A stretch of DNA of 39,329 bases from assembly GCA_028686985.1 (NCBI GenBank), contig JAQUBA010000010.1, positions 1 to 39,329 on the forward strand. Direction: 5' to 3'. How positions within the stretch are numbered: the stretch's first letter is position 1; every line of letters begins with the position of its first letter. Source of the stretch: Candidatus Iainarchaeum sp. (GTDB taxonomy: Archaea; Micrarchaeota; Micrarchaeia; Anstonellales; Bilamarchaeaceae). Made by a program: the position numbers and the translations under genes. Below are positions 26,268-34,967 of this stretch, in pieces. The notes below the pieces were generated by a model that was given only the letters and a program-made list of their open reading frames with translations, had not been told where the DNA came from and did not search any database.

Positions 26268-27428
26268 TCAAAGCCCGGCCTCGCTCCTGAGCTTCTCCGC
26301 CATGTCGGTTTTCTCCCAGGTGAATTCCGGCTCCACCCTCCCGAAGTGCCCGTAGCACGCCGTCTTTTTGTAGATGGGGCGGAGCAAATCCAAATTCTTA
26401 ATCATGTCCGCCGGCTTGAAGGAAAAGTGCTCCATTATCAATTGCTCTATCTTCTCCACCGGGATTTTTGCGGTGCCCCTCGTGTCCACGAAGACGGAGA
26501 GGGGCTTCGCAACGCCAATCACATAGGAAATCTGCACCTCGCAGATGTCAGCGAGCCCGGCGGCGACCACGTTCTTCGCCACCCAACGTGCGGCGTATGC
26601 GCCGGAGCGGTCCACCTTTGAGGGGTCCTTCCCCGAAAAGCATCCGCCCCCGTGGTGGCCCCTTCCGCCGTATGTATCCACTATTATTTTGCGGCCGGTG
26701 ACGCCCGTGTCCGAGGTCGGGCCGCCTATTACGAACTTCCCGGTCCCGTTCACATGCACAATAGTATTTGAGTCAAAGTAATCCCCGCATACGGGCTTGA
26801 CCACGTGCTCAACCACATCCTTCTTTATTTTATCCAGGGTGGCGTTCTCGTCGTGCTGGGCGGCGATGACTATGGTGTGCGCACGCTTCGGCTGGTGGTC
26901 GTTGTACTCCACCGTCACCTGCGTCTTTCCGTCCGGGCGCAGATAAGGAAGCGTCCCATCCCTGCGCACTTCGGCCAATTTCCGCGCCAACTTATGCGAG
27001 AGCATTATGGGAAGGGGCATCAGTTCCGGCGTCTCCCTGTTCGCGTACCCGAACATTATGCCCTGGTCGCCGGCGCCCTGCTCGCGCCCCGCGGCCGCAT
27101 TCACGCCCTGCGCGATGTCCGGGGACTGCTCGTTTATGGAGGCGAGAACGCCGCACGTGCGGTAGTCAAAAAGATAATCCGGCTTCGTGTATCCGATGTC
27201 GCGTATGGTGTCGCGAACGACCTTTTGGAACTCCACGTATCCGGAGGTGGTTATCTCGCCCATCACCACCATCAGCCCCGAGGTCACGGCGGTCTCCACC
27301 GCTACGCGCGACTTCGGATCCTGCCTGAGCAGCTCGTCCAGTATCGCGTCGGAAACCTGGTCGCACATCTTGTCCGGGTGCCCCTCCGTCACGGACTCGG
27401 AGGTGAATAGGTAGTTCTTGCTTGACAT
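26268..27428 (-). CDS. metK: S-adenosylmethionine synthetase (bacterial/eukaryotic type)
   Basis: [25 protein letters not shown]…[12 protein letters not shown]…[29 protein letters not shown]. Confidence 0.97.
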   Translation of the reverse strand: MSSKNYLFTSESVTEGHPDKMCDQVSDAILDELLRQDPKSRVAVETAVTSGLMVVMGEITTSGYVEFQKVVRDTIRDIGYTKPDYLFDYRTCGVLASINEQSPDIAQGVNAAAGREQGAGDQGIMFGYANRETPELMPLPIMLSHKLARKLAEVRRDGTLPYLRPDGKTQVTVEYNDHQPKRAHTIVIAAQHDENATLDKIKKDVVEHVVKPVCGDYFDSNTIVHVNGTGKFVIGGPTSDTGVTGRKIIVDTYGGRGHHGGGCFSGKDPSKVDRSGAYAARWVAKNVVAAGLADICEVQISYVIGVAKPLSVFVDTRGTAKIPVEKIEQLIMEHFSFKPADMIKNLDLLRPIYKKTACYGHFGRVEPEFTWEKTDMAEKLRSEAGL

Positions 27429-27505
27429 TCAAACCACTTGGGAGAATGCTTATCGCAGGTATTTATAGCTTTGTGAAAAGGATGCCCATGCGGGGGTAAA
27501 ATGAA

Positions 27506-27781
27506 TCACTTGCGGCCCGCCACCCTGATGATGTGCCAGCCGAACTGCGTCTTCACCGGCTTGGAGAGCTCGCCCTCCTTGAGGGAGAATGCGGCGTCCT
27601 CAAACTCCTTCACCATCTGCCCCTTTCCGAAAAAGCCCAGGTCCCCGCCGCCCTTGCCGCTGGGGCAGGAGGAGTACCTCTTCGCCATTTCCGCGAAGTC
27701 CTTGCCATTTTTTATCTCCTCTATTATGCGGTTGGCCTCGCGTTCGCTTGAGACGAGGATGTGGCTCGCGCGGACCATCAT
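27506..27781 (-). CDS. parvulin-type peptidyl-prolyl isomerase
   Basis: [65 protein letters not shown]…FGWHIIRV. Confidence 0.93.
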   Translation of the reverse strand: MMVRASHILVSSEREANRIIEEIKNGKDFAEMAKRYSSCPSGKGGGDLGFFGKGQMVKEFEDAAFSLKEGELSKPVKTQFGWHIIRVAGRK

Positions 27782-27948
27782 TCGGAACCTTCCTCTTCCT
27801 CGGCGAACTTCTTTATGGCGTCAAAGTTCTCAACAATGAGCCGTGCCTTCCCCTTCCCGAAGCTGAACGGGTACTTGTCCTCTTCCGTCCTTTTGAGGAT
27901 TATCAGCCGGTTCCCCTTGTATTCCCCATATTCCACGATAGACATCAT
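27778..27948 (-). CDS. small hypothetical protein
   Basis: [56 protein letters not shown]; overlaps the parvulin start (operon). Confidence 0.6.
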   Translation of the reverse strand: MMSIVEYGEYKGNRLIILKRTEEDKYPFSFGKGKARLIVENFDAIKKFAEEEEGSE

Positions 27949-28001
27949 ATCACTGGAAGGTAGTGTGAGGGAAAATAATTTAATAGGGATGCCCGCCACT
28001 T

Positions 28002-28211
28002 ATGGTTGGTTTTCAAATGGAAGGCAAGGTCAAATGCAAGTGCGGGAACGAGATAACGGTGTCCGGGGACACGCGCCTGGACGAATACAGCATAAAGGCG
28101 GACGGCGGAAGACTGGAGAAGGGGGAGGGGTTCCTGCGCGTCATCTGCGGGAAATGCGGCAAGGAAGCCGGGAAAATCAATTTCTATAAGCAGGTTGAGG
28201 AGAAGGATTAG
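28002..28211 (+). CDS. small zinc-ribbon-like protein
   Basis: CKCGNE … CGKCGK; TATA-like ATAATTTAATAG upstream. Confidence 0.6.
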   Translation: MVGFQMEGKVKCKCGNEITVSGDTRLDEYSIKADGGRLEKGEGFLRVICGKCGKEAGKINFYKQVEEKD

Positions 28212-28230
28212 CGGTTAGGCGCGGGGCAGT

Positions 28231-28521
28231 TCAGGGTTGTGCGCCCAGGCACATCCACTGCGCCTCCACGGTCCCGTCCTGGTCCACTATGCAGACGGCA
28301 TTGCATGATGCCTGCATGCGTATCCACCACACGCCGCCCTCCTGGTCGTACCCCGCCTCATCGGTCAGGTTCGCGCCCTGGGTGCATTCGCTGTTGCGCG
28401 CCAGCTCGTAGGCACGCTCCCTGCTCATTTGGCCCGAAGCGCACCCTGCGAGCATGAGCAAGGACGCCAGGCAGAACGCAAACATTGCGGCTTTCATGTT
28501 TTCACACCCACCCATCTCCAT
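28231..28521 (-). CDS. lipoprotein with a single copy of the Cys-rich GxWW domain
   Basis: LLMLAGCASG lipobox; GGVWWIRMQASCNAVCIVDQDGTVEAQWMCLG, same domain as in 25191-26207. Confidence 0.7.
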   Translation of the reverse strand: MEMGGCENMKAAMFAFCLASLLMLAGCASGQMSRERAYELARNSECTQGANLTDEAGYDQEGGVWWIRMQASCNAVCIVDQDGTVEAQWMCLGAQP

Positions 28522-28539
28522 GCCGATTTAATAACCCGA

Positions 28540-28749
28540 TTATTTCTTCCTGAGCGTGTCCATGCCCAGAAATGAATAGAGCGCGCAGGTGCCCATCAGC
28601 CCGGTAAAGAGCAGGATTGCCGCCACTATTATCCCCGCATAAATGAGGGGCGGGAGAAGCGAGATGAATGAATAGTAGAGGAGCGCGAGCCCGAGCACAA
28701 CCCTCACCGCCCTGTCCAGGTTCCCAACATTCTTTTCAAAGAACTTCAT
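28540..28749 (-). CDS. DUF2892/YgaP-like small membrane protein
   Basis: KNVGNLDRAVRVVLGLALLYYSF…GLMGTCALYSFLGMDT. Confidence 0.85.
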   Translation of the reverse strand: MKFFEKNVGNLDRAVRVVLGLALLYYSFISLLPPLIYAGIIVAAILLFTGLMGTCALYSFLGMDTLRKK

Positions 28750-28799
28750 GCGACCACGGAAGCAATACGAACGATAAGATAAAAAAGAAGGCGGGTGGA

Positions 28800-30278
28800 A
28801 TGGATGCGATGGGGCTGCTCGGAAGGCTGAGGGGCGTGCTGTTCTATGCAGGGATACCCTTGCTCATACCCGCAATTTATGGCTATTACATGGGGGAGGG
28901 GATATGGCGCGTGCTCGCGCTCACCGCGCTCATAATGATGCTTCCGGAGGTCCCGCAGCTGATTGCGGGAGGGTTCCGCTCCATGGCCGGGCTCTTCCAC
29001 GGGATTTCCCGCTGGATTTTCAGGAGGGGCGAGAAGGCCTGGGGCGCCGGCGTGATGCTGGAGGGCGTGGGCAGGAAGCTGGACGAGCTCACGCTGGGCG
29101 AGGCGCTCGCGCTCACGTCCCTCGCATGGATAGTGATTCCCGCGATAGGGGCCATCCCGTATGCGTATGCGGGGCTGGGGCCCATGGATGCATTCTTTGA
29201 GAGCATGAGCGGATGGACCTCCACGGGGCTGAGCGTGGTGGATGCGCCGGAGAATTTCCCGCAGAGCCTCCTCCTCTTCCGCTCCATCACCCAGTGGATA
29301 GGCGGGTTGGGGATAATCATCCTGATGCTGGCAGTGCTGAGGGGCAGGGAGGCGAGGACGCTGCTCAAGGCGGAAGGGAGGGAGAGCCTCGGCACCAGCA
29401 TATCCAAGACGGTGCGAACATACTGGAAAATCTACATTGTGCTGAGCGTGCTCGGGCTGGGGCTTCTCTATGCGGTTGGGCTGGACCCGTTCAATTCCGT
29501 AAATCTCATGATGTCCGGCATAAGCAACGGGGGGTTCTTCCCGTTCTCCCATTATGATTTCACGGATGCGCAGAAGTTCGCGCTTGCGGGGCTGATGTTC
29601 GCGGGGGCGACCAGCTTCGTGTTTTTTGACCGGGTGAGCAGGGGGCAGATATTCACCGCGGTCAAGGACGAGGAGCTCATCCTCTACGTGCTGCTCACGC
29701 TGGTTGCGGTTGCGCTCATCGCGCTCATAGGCCATGAAGAGCTGTACAACAGCATCCTCAACAGCGTATCCGCAATCGCATGCGGCGGGTTCGCGATAGG
29801 GGACGTCGCGGTGATGCACGAGTTCTCCAAATACATGATAATAATCCTAATGATTTGCGGGGGGATGTACGGGAGCACCACGGGCGCGGTGAAGCTGTGG
29901 AGGATACTGGTGGTGGGGAAGTCGGTCTCGCACAGGATACGGCAGGCCTTCCTTCCCGCGGGCGCGGTGCAGGCGGTCAAGGTGAACGGGGTTGCGGTGG
30001 GGATTGAAACGGTGATTGAGAGCGCGGTCTTCATATTCGCATACATGGCGCTCCTGCTGTTCGGGGCGGGGGTGTTCATAGCCGCGGGCGACGGGATGGT
30101 GGATTCCCTCTTCATTGCCGCATCCTCAATGGGCAACGTGGGGCTCTCCACATTCGCAATCTCCGCAATCCCGGCGGCCCACAAGGCATTTTTAATATTG
30201 CTGATGTATCTTGGAAGGATTGAGATATTCCCAAGCCTCGCCCTGGCGAGGTACGTGGTGGGGCTGGTGAAGAGGTGA
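28800..30278 (+). CDS. trkH: Trk-type potassium transporter membrane subunit TrkH
   Basis: FFESMSGWTSTGLSVVDAPENFPQSLLLFRSITQWIGGLGIIILMLAVL … GGMYGSTTGAVKLWRI; upstream in-frame extension overlaps the divergent gene. Confidence 0.93.
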   Translation: MDAMGLLGRLRGVLFYAGIPLLIPAIYGYYMGEGIWRVLALTALIMMLPEVPQLIAGGFRSMAGLFHGISRWIFRRGEKAWGAGVMLEGVGRKLDELTLGEALALTSLAWIVIPAIGAIPYAYAGLGPMDAFFESMSGWTSTGLSVVDAPENFPQSLLLFRSITQWIGGLGIIILMLAVLRGREARTLLKAEGRESLGTSISKTVRTYWKIYIVLSVLGLGLLYAVGLDPFNSVNLMMSGISNGGFFPFSHYDFTDAQKFALAGLMFAGATSFVFFDRVSRGQIFTAVKDEELILYVLLTLVAVALIALIGHEELYNSILNSVSAIACGGFAIGDVAVMHEFSKYMIIILMICGGMYGSTTGAVKLWRILVVGKSVSHRIRQAFLPAGAVQAVKVNGVAVGIETVIESAVFIFAYMALLLFGAGVFIAAGDGMVDSLFIAASSMGNVGLSTFAISAIPAAHKAFLILLMYLGRIEIFPSLALARYVVGLVKR

Positions 30279-30282
30279 ACGC

Positions 30283-30891
30283 ATGAAGGTTGTGATATTC
30301 GGCGCAGGAAGGGTGGGCAGGGGGCTGCTCAGGATTCTGGAGAAGCAGAGGCATACGGTAATAGTGGTGGAGGAGAATAAGGACGTCTGCGAGGAGATTG
30401 CGGTGGAGAGCAACGCGACGGTCATCAATGGGGATGCCACAACGCCTGAGCTGCTGGACGAGATAAAGATTGAGGGGATGGACCACGTGTTCGCGGTGAC
30501 CGGAAACGAGGAGACCAACTTCCTGGCTTCCGTATATTCCAAGCAGGCGGGCGCGAAAAACGTTATCTCAAGGGTGAGCGAGGCGAAGCACTCCCTCCTT
30601 CTGCAGAGGCTAGGGGTGGAGACGGTGATTTCGGAATTCACGCTGGCGCGGGACCTTGCGAACAGGGTCTCCAGCCCCACGATATTCAAACTGCTCAACC
30701 CGATTGAAAGCAACGTGGAGCTGGCCGAGAAGAAGGTGGACGGGGGGATGGCCGGGAAGATGGTTGCGGACGTGAACAGGCAGCAGAAATACAACATTGT
30801 CGCGATATTCCACGAGGGCAAGTTCCATGTGCCTGGCGCCGATGCCATGCTTCAGGAAGGGATGAAGATAATAATTATCAGGGAGAAGTGA
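30283..30891 (+). CDS. trkA: Trk potassium uptake regulatory subunit TrkA (RCK/NAD-binding)
   Basis: MKVVIFGAGRVGRGLLRILEKQRHTVIVVEENKDVCEEI…VINGDATTPELLDEIKIEGMDHVFAVTGNEETN; directly follows trkH. Confidence 0.95.
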   Translation: MKVVIFGAGRVGRGLLRILEKQRHTVIVVEENKDVCEEIAVESNATVINGDATTPELLDEIKIEGMDHVFAVTGNEETNFLASVYSKQAGAKNVISRVSEAKHSLLLQRLGVETVISEFTLARDLANRVSSPTIFKLLNPIESNVELAEKKVDGGMAGKMVADVNRQQKYNIVAIFHEGKFHVPGADAMLQEGMKIIIIREK

Positions 30892-30991
30892 GGGAAACGG
30901 CCAGAGGCGGTTGGGCACGCCCGGCAATTGGGCGTTCTATGCACGTGGGGCTGCGCATCGCCGGGCGGAATTCAAACTTTTTTCCGGGGCC

Positions 30992-32074
30992 TCATTCATT
31001 GAAAAGGTGGCTGAAATCTGCCCCTTTCCTCTTTCCGGGGACCCTCTCCGCAACCGCATGCGCAATGAGCGGCAGCGCGATGGTCGCGTCGCAGTAGCAC
31101 TGCGCCTTAAGCGCGTCCGCGGCCTCCTTCCCCCAGCTCGTCGCCTCCTCAAAGGTGCAGCCGGAAAGGCCGCCCCACTGCGGTGCGTCCGTGGTCACCT
31201 GCACGGCATATTTGTGCGGATAATACGTTTCAATCATGTCCTTGGTCCTGCCCCTCTTCGCCCGCTTCACGTCCGGCTTGCGCCCCGGGATTTCGCGGTC
31301 CTTATACAGGAGGTCCGGTGTCACCGCAAGGAGCTGGATGAAATCCTTGGGGACGCCGCCGCCTATGTAGAAGACTCCGGTGTCCTTTATCTTCTCACCG
31401 AGGCCCATGAACTCCACGTAATCCTTCATGTTGTCTATGACCAGGTTGAAGCCCCTGCTCTTTGCAATGAGCCCCGCATCCCCGTATGGGGAATCCACGA
31501 TTGCAGGGCAGAACACCGGCACCTTGTGCTTCGCCGCGGTTGCGACTATGCTGTTTATGCCCCTCGCGCCGAGCCATTTCCCGAAAAGGTACAGGATTTC
31601 CCTGGAGGAGTATGGACGGCCGCCCTCCAGCCCACCCACATAAAAGTCGGCGATCATCTCGGTCATTTCCATATAGTCCATCTCGCTGCCGAGCACGTCG
31701 TAATACCTGTTCACGTCGGAATCAAGCAGCTTCACATCGTCCGCGATGTGGTGGCCCTGGTAATAGGAGAAGCCCATCGCCTCCACCAGGTCCTCGGAGA
31801 TGTTCGCGCCGGTGGAAACCAGGATGTCTATGAAGCGGTTCTCAATCATCCAGTTGATAATCTTCCACTGCCCGGTCGTTGAGAGCGAGCCGGCGTAGCC
31901 GAGCACTATGGTCGCGTTCTCGTCCTTTATCATCCGTTCAAATATGGAGGCCGCCTCGGCCAGCTTCCTTCCCTGAAAGCCGGTCTTTTCCATGGCCGCA
32001 AGCAGTTGGGAAACGGATTTCCCCGTGACCTCTATGGCCTGGACCTTCTCTTTCAAAAACTCGTTTCCGTTCAT
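30992..32074 (-). CDS. deoxyhypusine synthase
   Basis: LGYAGSLSTTGQW … LVSTGANISEDL … YIGGGVPKDFI … EEATSWGKEAADA with the catalytic Lys context. Confidence 0.93.
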   Translation of the reverse strand: MNGNEFLKEKVQAIEVTGKSVSQLLAAMEKTGFQGRKLAEAASIFERMIKDENATIVLGYAGSLSTTGQWKIINWMIENRFIDILVSTGANISEDLVEAMGFSYYQGHHIADDVKLLDSDVNRYYDVLGSEMDYMEMTEMIADFYVGGLEGGRPYSSREILYLFGKWLGARGINSIVATAAKHKVPVFCPAIVDSPYGDAGLIAKSRGFNLVIDNMKDYVEFMGLGEKIKDTGVFYIGGGVPKDFIQLLAVTPDLLYKDREIPGRKPDVKRAKRGRTKDMIETYYPHKYAVQVTTDAPQWGGLSGCTFEEATSWGKEAADALKAQCYCDATIALPLIAHAVAERVPGKRKGADFSHLFNE

Positions 32075-32140
32075 GGGTAATTATTTGCATATTATTTTTT
32101 ATTACTTTCACAATTTTTCTAAAATTACGGCGTATTTTTC

Positions 32141-33859
32141 CTAAAATCCGAAAATTTTCCGTAAATCTTTCAGGGCAAGCGCGTTGAGTATGTCCTTCTT
32201 TTCGCACCAGCCCTTCCTTGCATTGGAAATGCCGAATTCCATGTAACGGAGCTGGGGTGGCTGGTGGGAATCCGTCCCCAGAGTGAACCTCGCCTTCCCC
32301 CTTGCGGAGATGAGGTGCAGGAAATCAAGGTCCATCCTTTCCGGCTGGCAGTTTATCTCCAAAAAGGTGCCCGTCCCCTTCGCCTCATCCGCCACCTCCC
32401 CGAAATCCATCGCGATGGGCTGGCGGGAACTGATGAGCCTTCCGGTCGGGTGTGCGATTATGTCCACGTGCTCGTTTTCCATCGCGGAGATTATCCTTTT
32501 TGTCATGGTTGCGGACGGCTGGGAGAAATTGGAATGCACCGAAGCGAGCACAATGTCCAACTCCTTCAGCATGGAATTCGGGAGGTCTATTTTTCCGTCC
32601 TTGAGGATGTTGGTTTCCACGCCTTTAAGGAGGGTTATGCCGTCCAGTTTTTTGTTCAATCCGTCTATTTCAGCCATCTGCTTGCGCAGCTTTTTCTCAT
32701 CCAGCCCGTTCACCACCCGCACTTCCGGCCCCCCATGGTCGGAGATGAGCAAATATTCATAGCCCATGGATTTCGCGGATTTCGCAAGCCCCTCCAAAGA
32801 GCCGGAGGCGTCGCCGCTCCATTCGGAATGGCAGTGCAGGTCCCCGCGCACATCGCCGGGCACAATGAGGCGGGGGAGCTTCCCTTCCTGCGCAGCCTCA
32901 ATCTCGCCCATGTTCTCGCGGAGCTCCGGGGGAATAAAATCCATCCCCAGCCGCCTGTATAATTCCTCCTCCGTCCTGCCCGCCACTTTTTTAGTTCCGC
33001 TGAAAAGCCCGTACTCGCTCAGCTTCATCCGCTTGGAAATGGCAATCCTGCGCAACTCCACGTTGTGTTCCTTGGAGCCGGTGAAATACATCATTGCCGA
33101 GCCGAACTCCCCCTCGGAAAAGACGCGCAGGTCCACCTGCAGGCCCGAAGAAAGCCGTATGGAGGATTTCTTCTGCCCTTTTGAGATTATGGAGGAATCC
33201 CTGTACATGGAGGTGAAGAAATCCATTATTTTTTCAGGCTGGGTTGAGACCGCAAGCAGGTCCACGTCTCCCACGGTTTCCTTCCTCCTGCGGAAGGAGC
33301 CCACCACTTCCAGCCTGCGGAGCTCCTTCAGGGCGCGCAATTTTGCGCTGAGTTCCTCCACCATGGGGACCGAGCGCGCAAGGAGCATCCTCTCCCCGCT
33401 TGCCTTCGCGGGCCCAAGCCCGGAGAGCATCTTTTCCTCGCTCTTCGCGCCGAACCCTTCCACGCCCATTATCTTGTGCGCCTTCGCCGCCTTTTCAAGG
33501 TCCGCGAGGTTCCGGACGCCCAGCTCCCTGTATAATTTCATCGCCTTCTTCGGGCCGAGCCCCCCCACTTTCCCCAGCGCCTCCAGGTCTATGGGAAACT
33601 CCTTCTTCAGCTTCCCATAATACCTCAGTTTTCCGGTCTTTATGAGCTCCTCTATCTTAGTGGAGATATGCTCGCCCACGCCGGGGATTTCGCGGAGCGC
33701 CTTCAGCCCGCCCTTCTTGTACATCTCTTCTATCCCTTCTGATACTTCCTCAACCGAGCGGGCGGCGCGCCTGTACGCGCGCGGCTTGAACTCCACGCCC
33801 TGCAATTCCAGCATGTCCGCAATCTCGTAAAGGATGCGGGCGATTTCCAGGTTCTTCAC
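32141..33859 (-). CDS. polX: DNA polymerase X family protein with C-terminal PHP domain
   Basis: GVEFKPRAYRRAARSVEEV…IPGVGEHISTKIEELIKTGKL…VVGSFRRRKETVGDVDLL…GDLHCHSEWSGDASGS…HPTGRLISSR; ORF-track N-terminal extension to 34180 is antisense to another gene. Confidence 0.93.
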   Translation of the reverse strand: MKNLEIARILYEIADMLELQGVEFKPRAYRRAARSVEEVSEGIEEMYKKGGLKALREIPGVGEHISTKIEELIKTGKLRYYGKLKKEFPIDLEALGKVGGLGPKKAMKLYRELGVRNLADLEKAAKAHKIMGVEGFGAKSEEKMLSGLGPAKASGERMLLARSVPMVEELSAKLRALKELRRLEVVGSFRRRKETVGDVDLLAVSTQPEKIMDFFTSMYRDSSIISKGQKKSSIRLSSGLQVDLRVFSEGEFGSAMMYFTGSKEHNVELRRIAISKRMKLSEYGLFSGTKKVAGRTEEELYRRLGMDFIPPELRENMGEIEAAQEGKLPRLIVPGDVRGDLHCHSEWSGDASGSLEGLAKSAKSMGYEYLLISDHGGPEVRVVNGLDEKKLRKQMAEIDGLNKKLDGITLLKGVETNILKDGKIDLPNSMLKELDIVLASVHSNFSQPSATMTKRIISAMENEHVDIIAHPTGRLISSRQPIAMDFGEVADEAKGTGTFLEINCQPERMDLDFLHLISARGKARFTLGTDSHQPPQLRYMEFGISNARKGWCEKKDILNALALKDLRKIFGF

Positions 33860-33911
33860 GTGGATGGATGCGGAGGGAAGGTTAAAATAGATTGGTGCAG
33901 GAGGCAAAAGC

Positions 33912-34448
33912 ATGAGGAATGCAATAATCCTGATTTCATTTGCGCTATTGCTTTTTGCGGGGTGCGCACAGCAGGCTGGGAACGGGGGGCAGGCAAGTGT
34001 CCCTGGAAGTGTGGTGGGCAGCACGCCCGGGGCCGGAAGTGGAGAACCTGCGGCCGGAAACGAAGCGCCCGCGGCCCCTCCCGCAGTGGAGAATGATTCT
34101 GCCGACCCGGTGGAAATGGGGCAATGGAACCTCACCACCGAAAGTGTGGATGCCGTGAATGAGGACGGGCAGAATGCCACGGAAAAGAATTATTCCGGCA
34201 TAAGGTTCGGCGGTTATACTCTGTTGCTTGAGGATTTGGCGCCGCAGGGCCGCGAATACTGCGCCCTCGTGCGGATTGTGGGCATAGAAGGGGCTGACAT
34301 AATGGAGTATGAAAGGGCGCAAATATGCCCTGGGGACAGCTACTATTGGGTTTCGCCGGAGGGGCACGAGTACAGGATTTACGTGGTTGAAACTGCGGCG
34401 GGGTATTCACAGGGGAAAATCTGGGCAAACATAATAATTTACGGATAA
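33912..34448 (+). CDS. hypothetical lipoprotein
   Basis: MRNAIILISFALLLFAGCAQQAGNGGQ lipobox. Confidence 0.7.
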   Translation: MRNAIILISFALLLFAGCAQQAGNGGQASVPGSVVGSTPGAGSGEPAAGNEAPAAPPAVENDSADPVEMGQWNLTTESVDAVNEDGQNATEKNYSGIRFGGYTLLLEDLAPQGREYCALVRIVGIEGADIMEYERAQICPGDSYYWVSPEGHEYRIYVVETAAGYSQGKIWANIIIYG

Positions 34449-34452
34449 ATTT

Positions 34453-34620
34453 GGCCGGCAGCCTGATGGTGTAGAAGTCAAGGGCTGGAGGGCAAATAAT
34501 AAGATGCCGAAAGGCCCTTCCGATTTAGGCGGAAAAGCCTTTCAGCGACAAGCATTTGGAGGTCTTGTCCGACGCCCGATATATGGGCGGAGGGCAAGGA
34601 ATGCTCGGCAAACCCTCCAA
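34453..34620. ncRNA. candidate structured RNA of unknown family (strand unresolved)
   Basis: Dense hairpins: GCC-GAAA-GGC (34506-34515), AGGC/GCCT (34527-34540), GACAAG/CTTGTC (34547-34569), CGCCC/GGGCG (34573-34589), GGAGGG/CCCTCC (34589-34618); no plausible ORF. Confidence 0.35.
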
Positions 34621-34684
34621 TTTTATTTGCAGGGTTGCATTCTTATTACTGCGTTAGGGTTTATAAATATACACTATTACCCAC

Positions 34685-34936
34685 TTACTTCGACTTTGCC
34701 ACGAAGTACGCCACCGCGGCGAAAAGTGCGGAGAGCATGTTTGCGGCCGCAGGGAACGCCGAATTTGAGAGGTATGCGTCCAATCCCAGAATCAATGCTC
34801 CCAGCGCATAAAGGGAAATGAAGCCGATGTGGAAGCCGGGCAATTTCCCTTTTTTGGAAACGAATGCGGAATATGCCTGGATTATCCAGGCGAGCACTAT
34901 GAACCCAAGGCCGACCGCAATGAGCTGTTCTGCCAT
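34685..34936 (-). CDS. small membrane protein (3 TM)
   Basis: VGLGFIVLAWIIQAYSAFV…GFISLYALGALILGLDAYL…ANMLSALFAAVAYFVA. Confidence 0.65.
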   Translation of the reverse strand: MAEQLIAVGLGFIVLAWIIQAYSAFVSKKGKLPGFHIGFISLYALGALILGLDAYLSNSAFPAAANMLSALFAAVAYFVAKSK

Positions 34937-34967
34937 GCACGGATGGGGATTGCAAGGTTTATATTTG

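Noticed and set aside
28746-29819. 357-aa minus-strand ORF opposite trkH
   Set aside because: Antisense shadow of a strongly supported TrkH frame in GC-rich DNA; product is low-complexity His/Pro/Arg/Glu-rich with no recognisable domain
33860-34180. N-terminal extension of the PolX ORF (ORF track starts at 34180)
   Set aside because: Runs through the intergenic promoter and antisense to the divergent lipoprotein gene; a GTG at 33859 gives the normal VKNLEIARILYEIADMLE N-terminus
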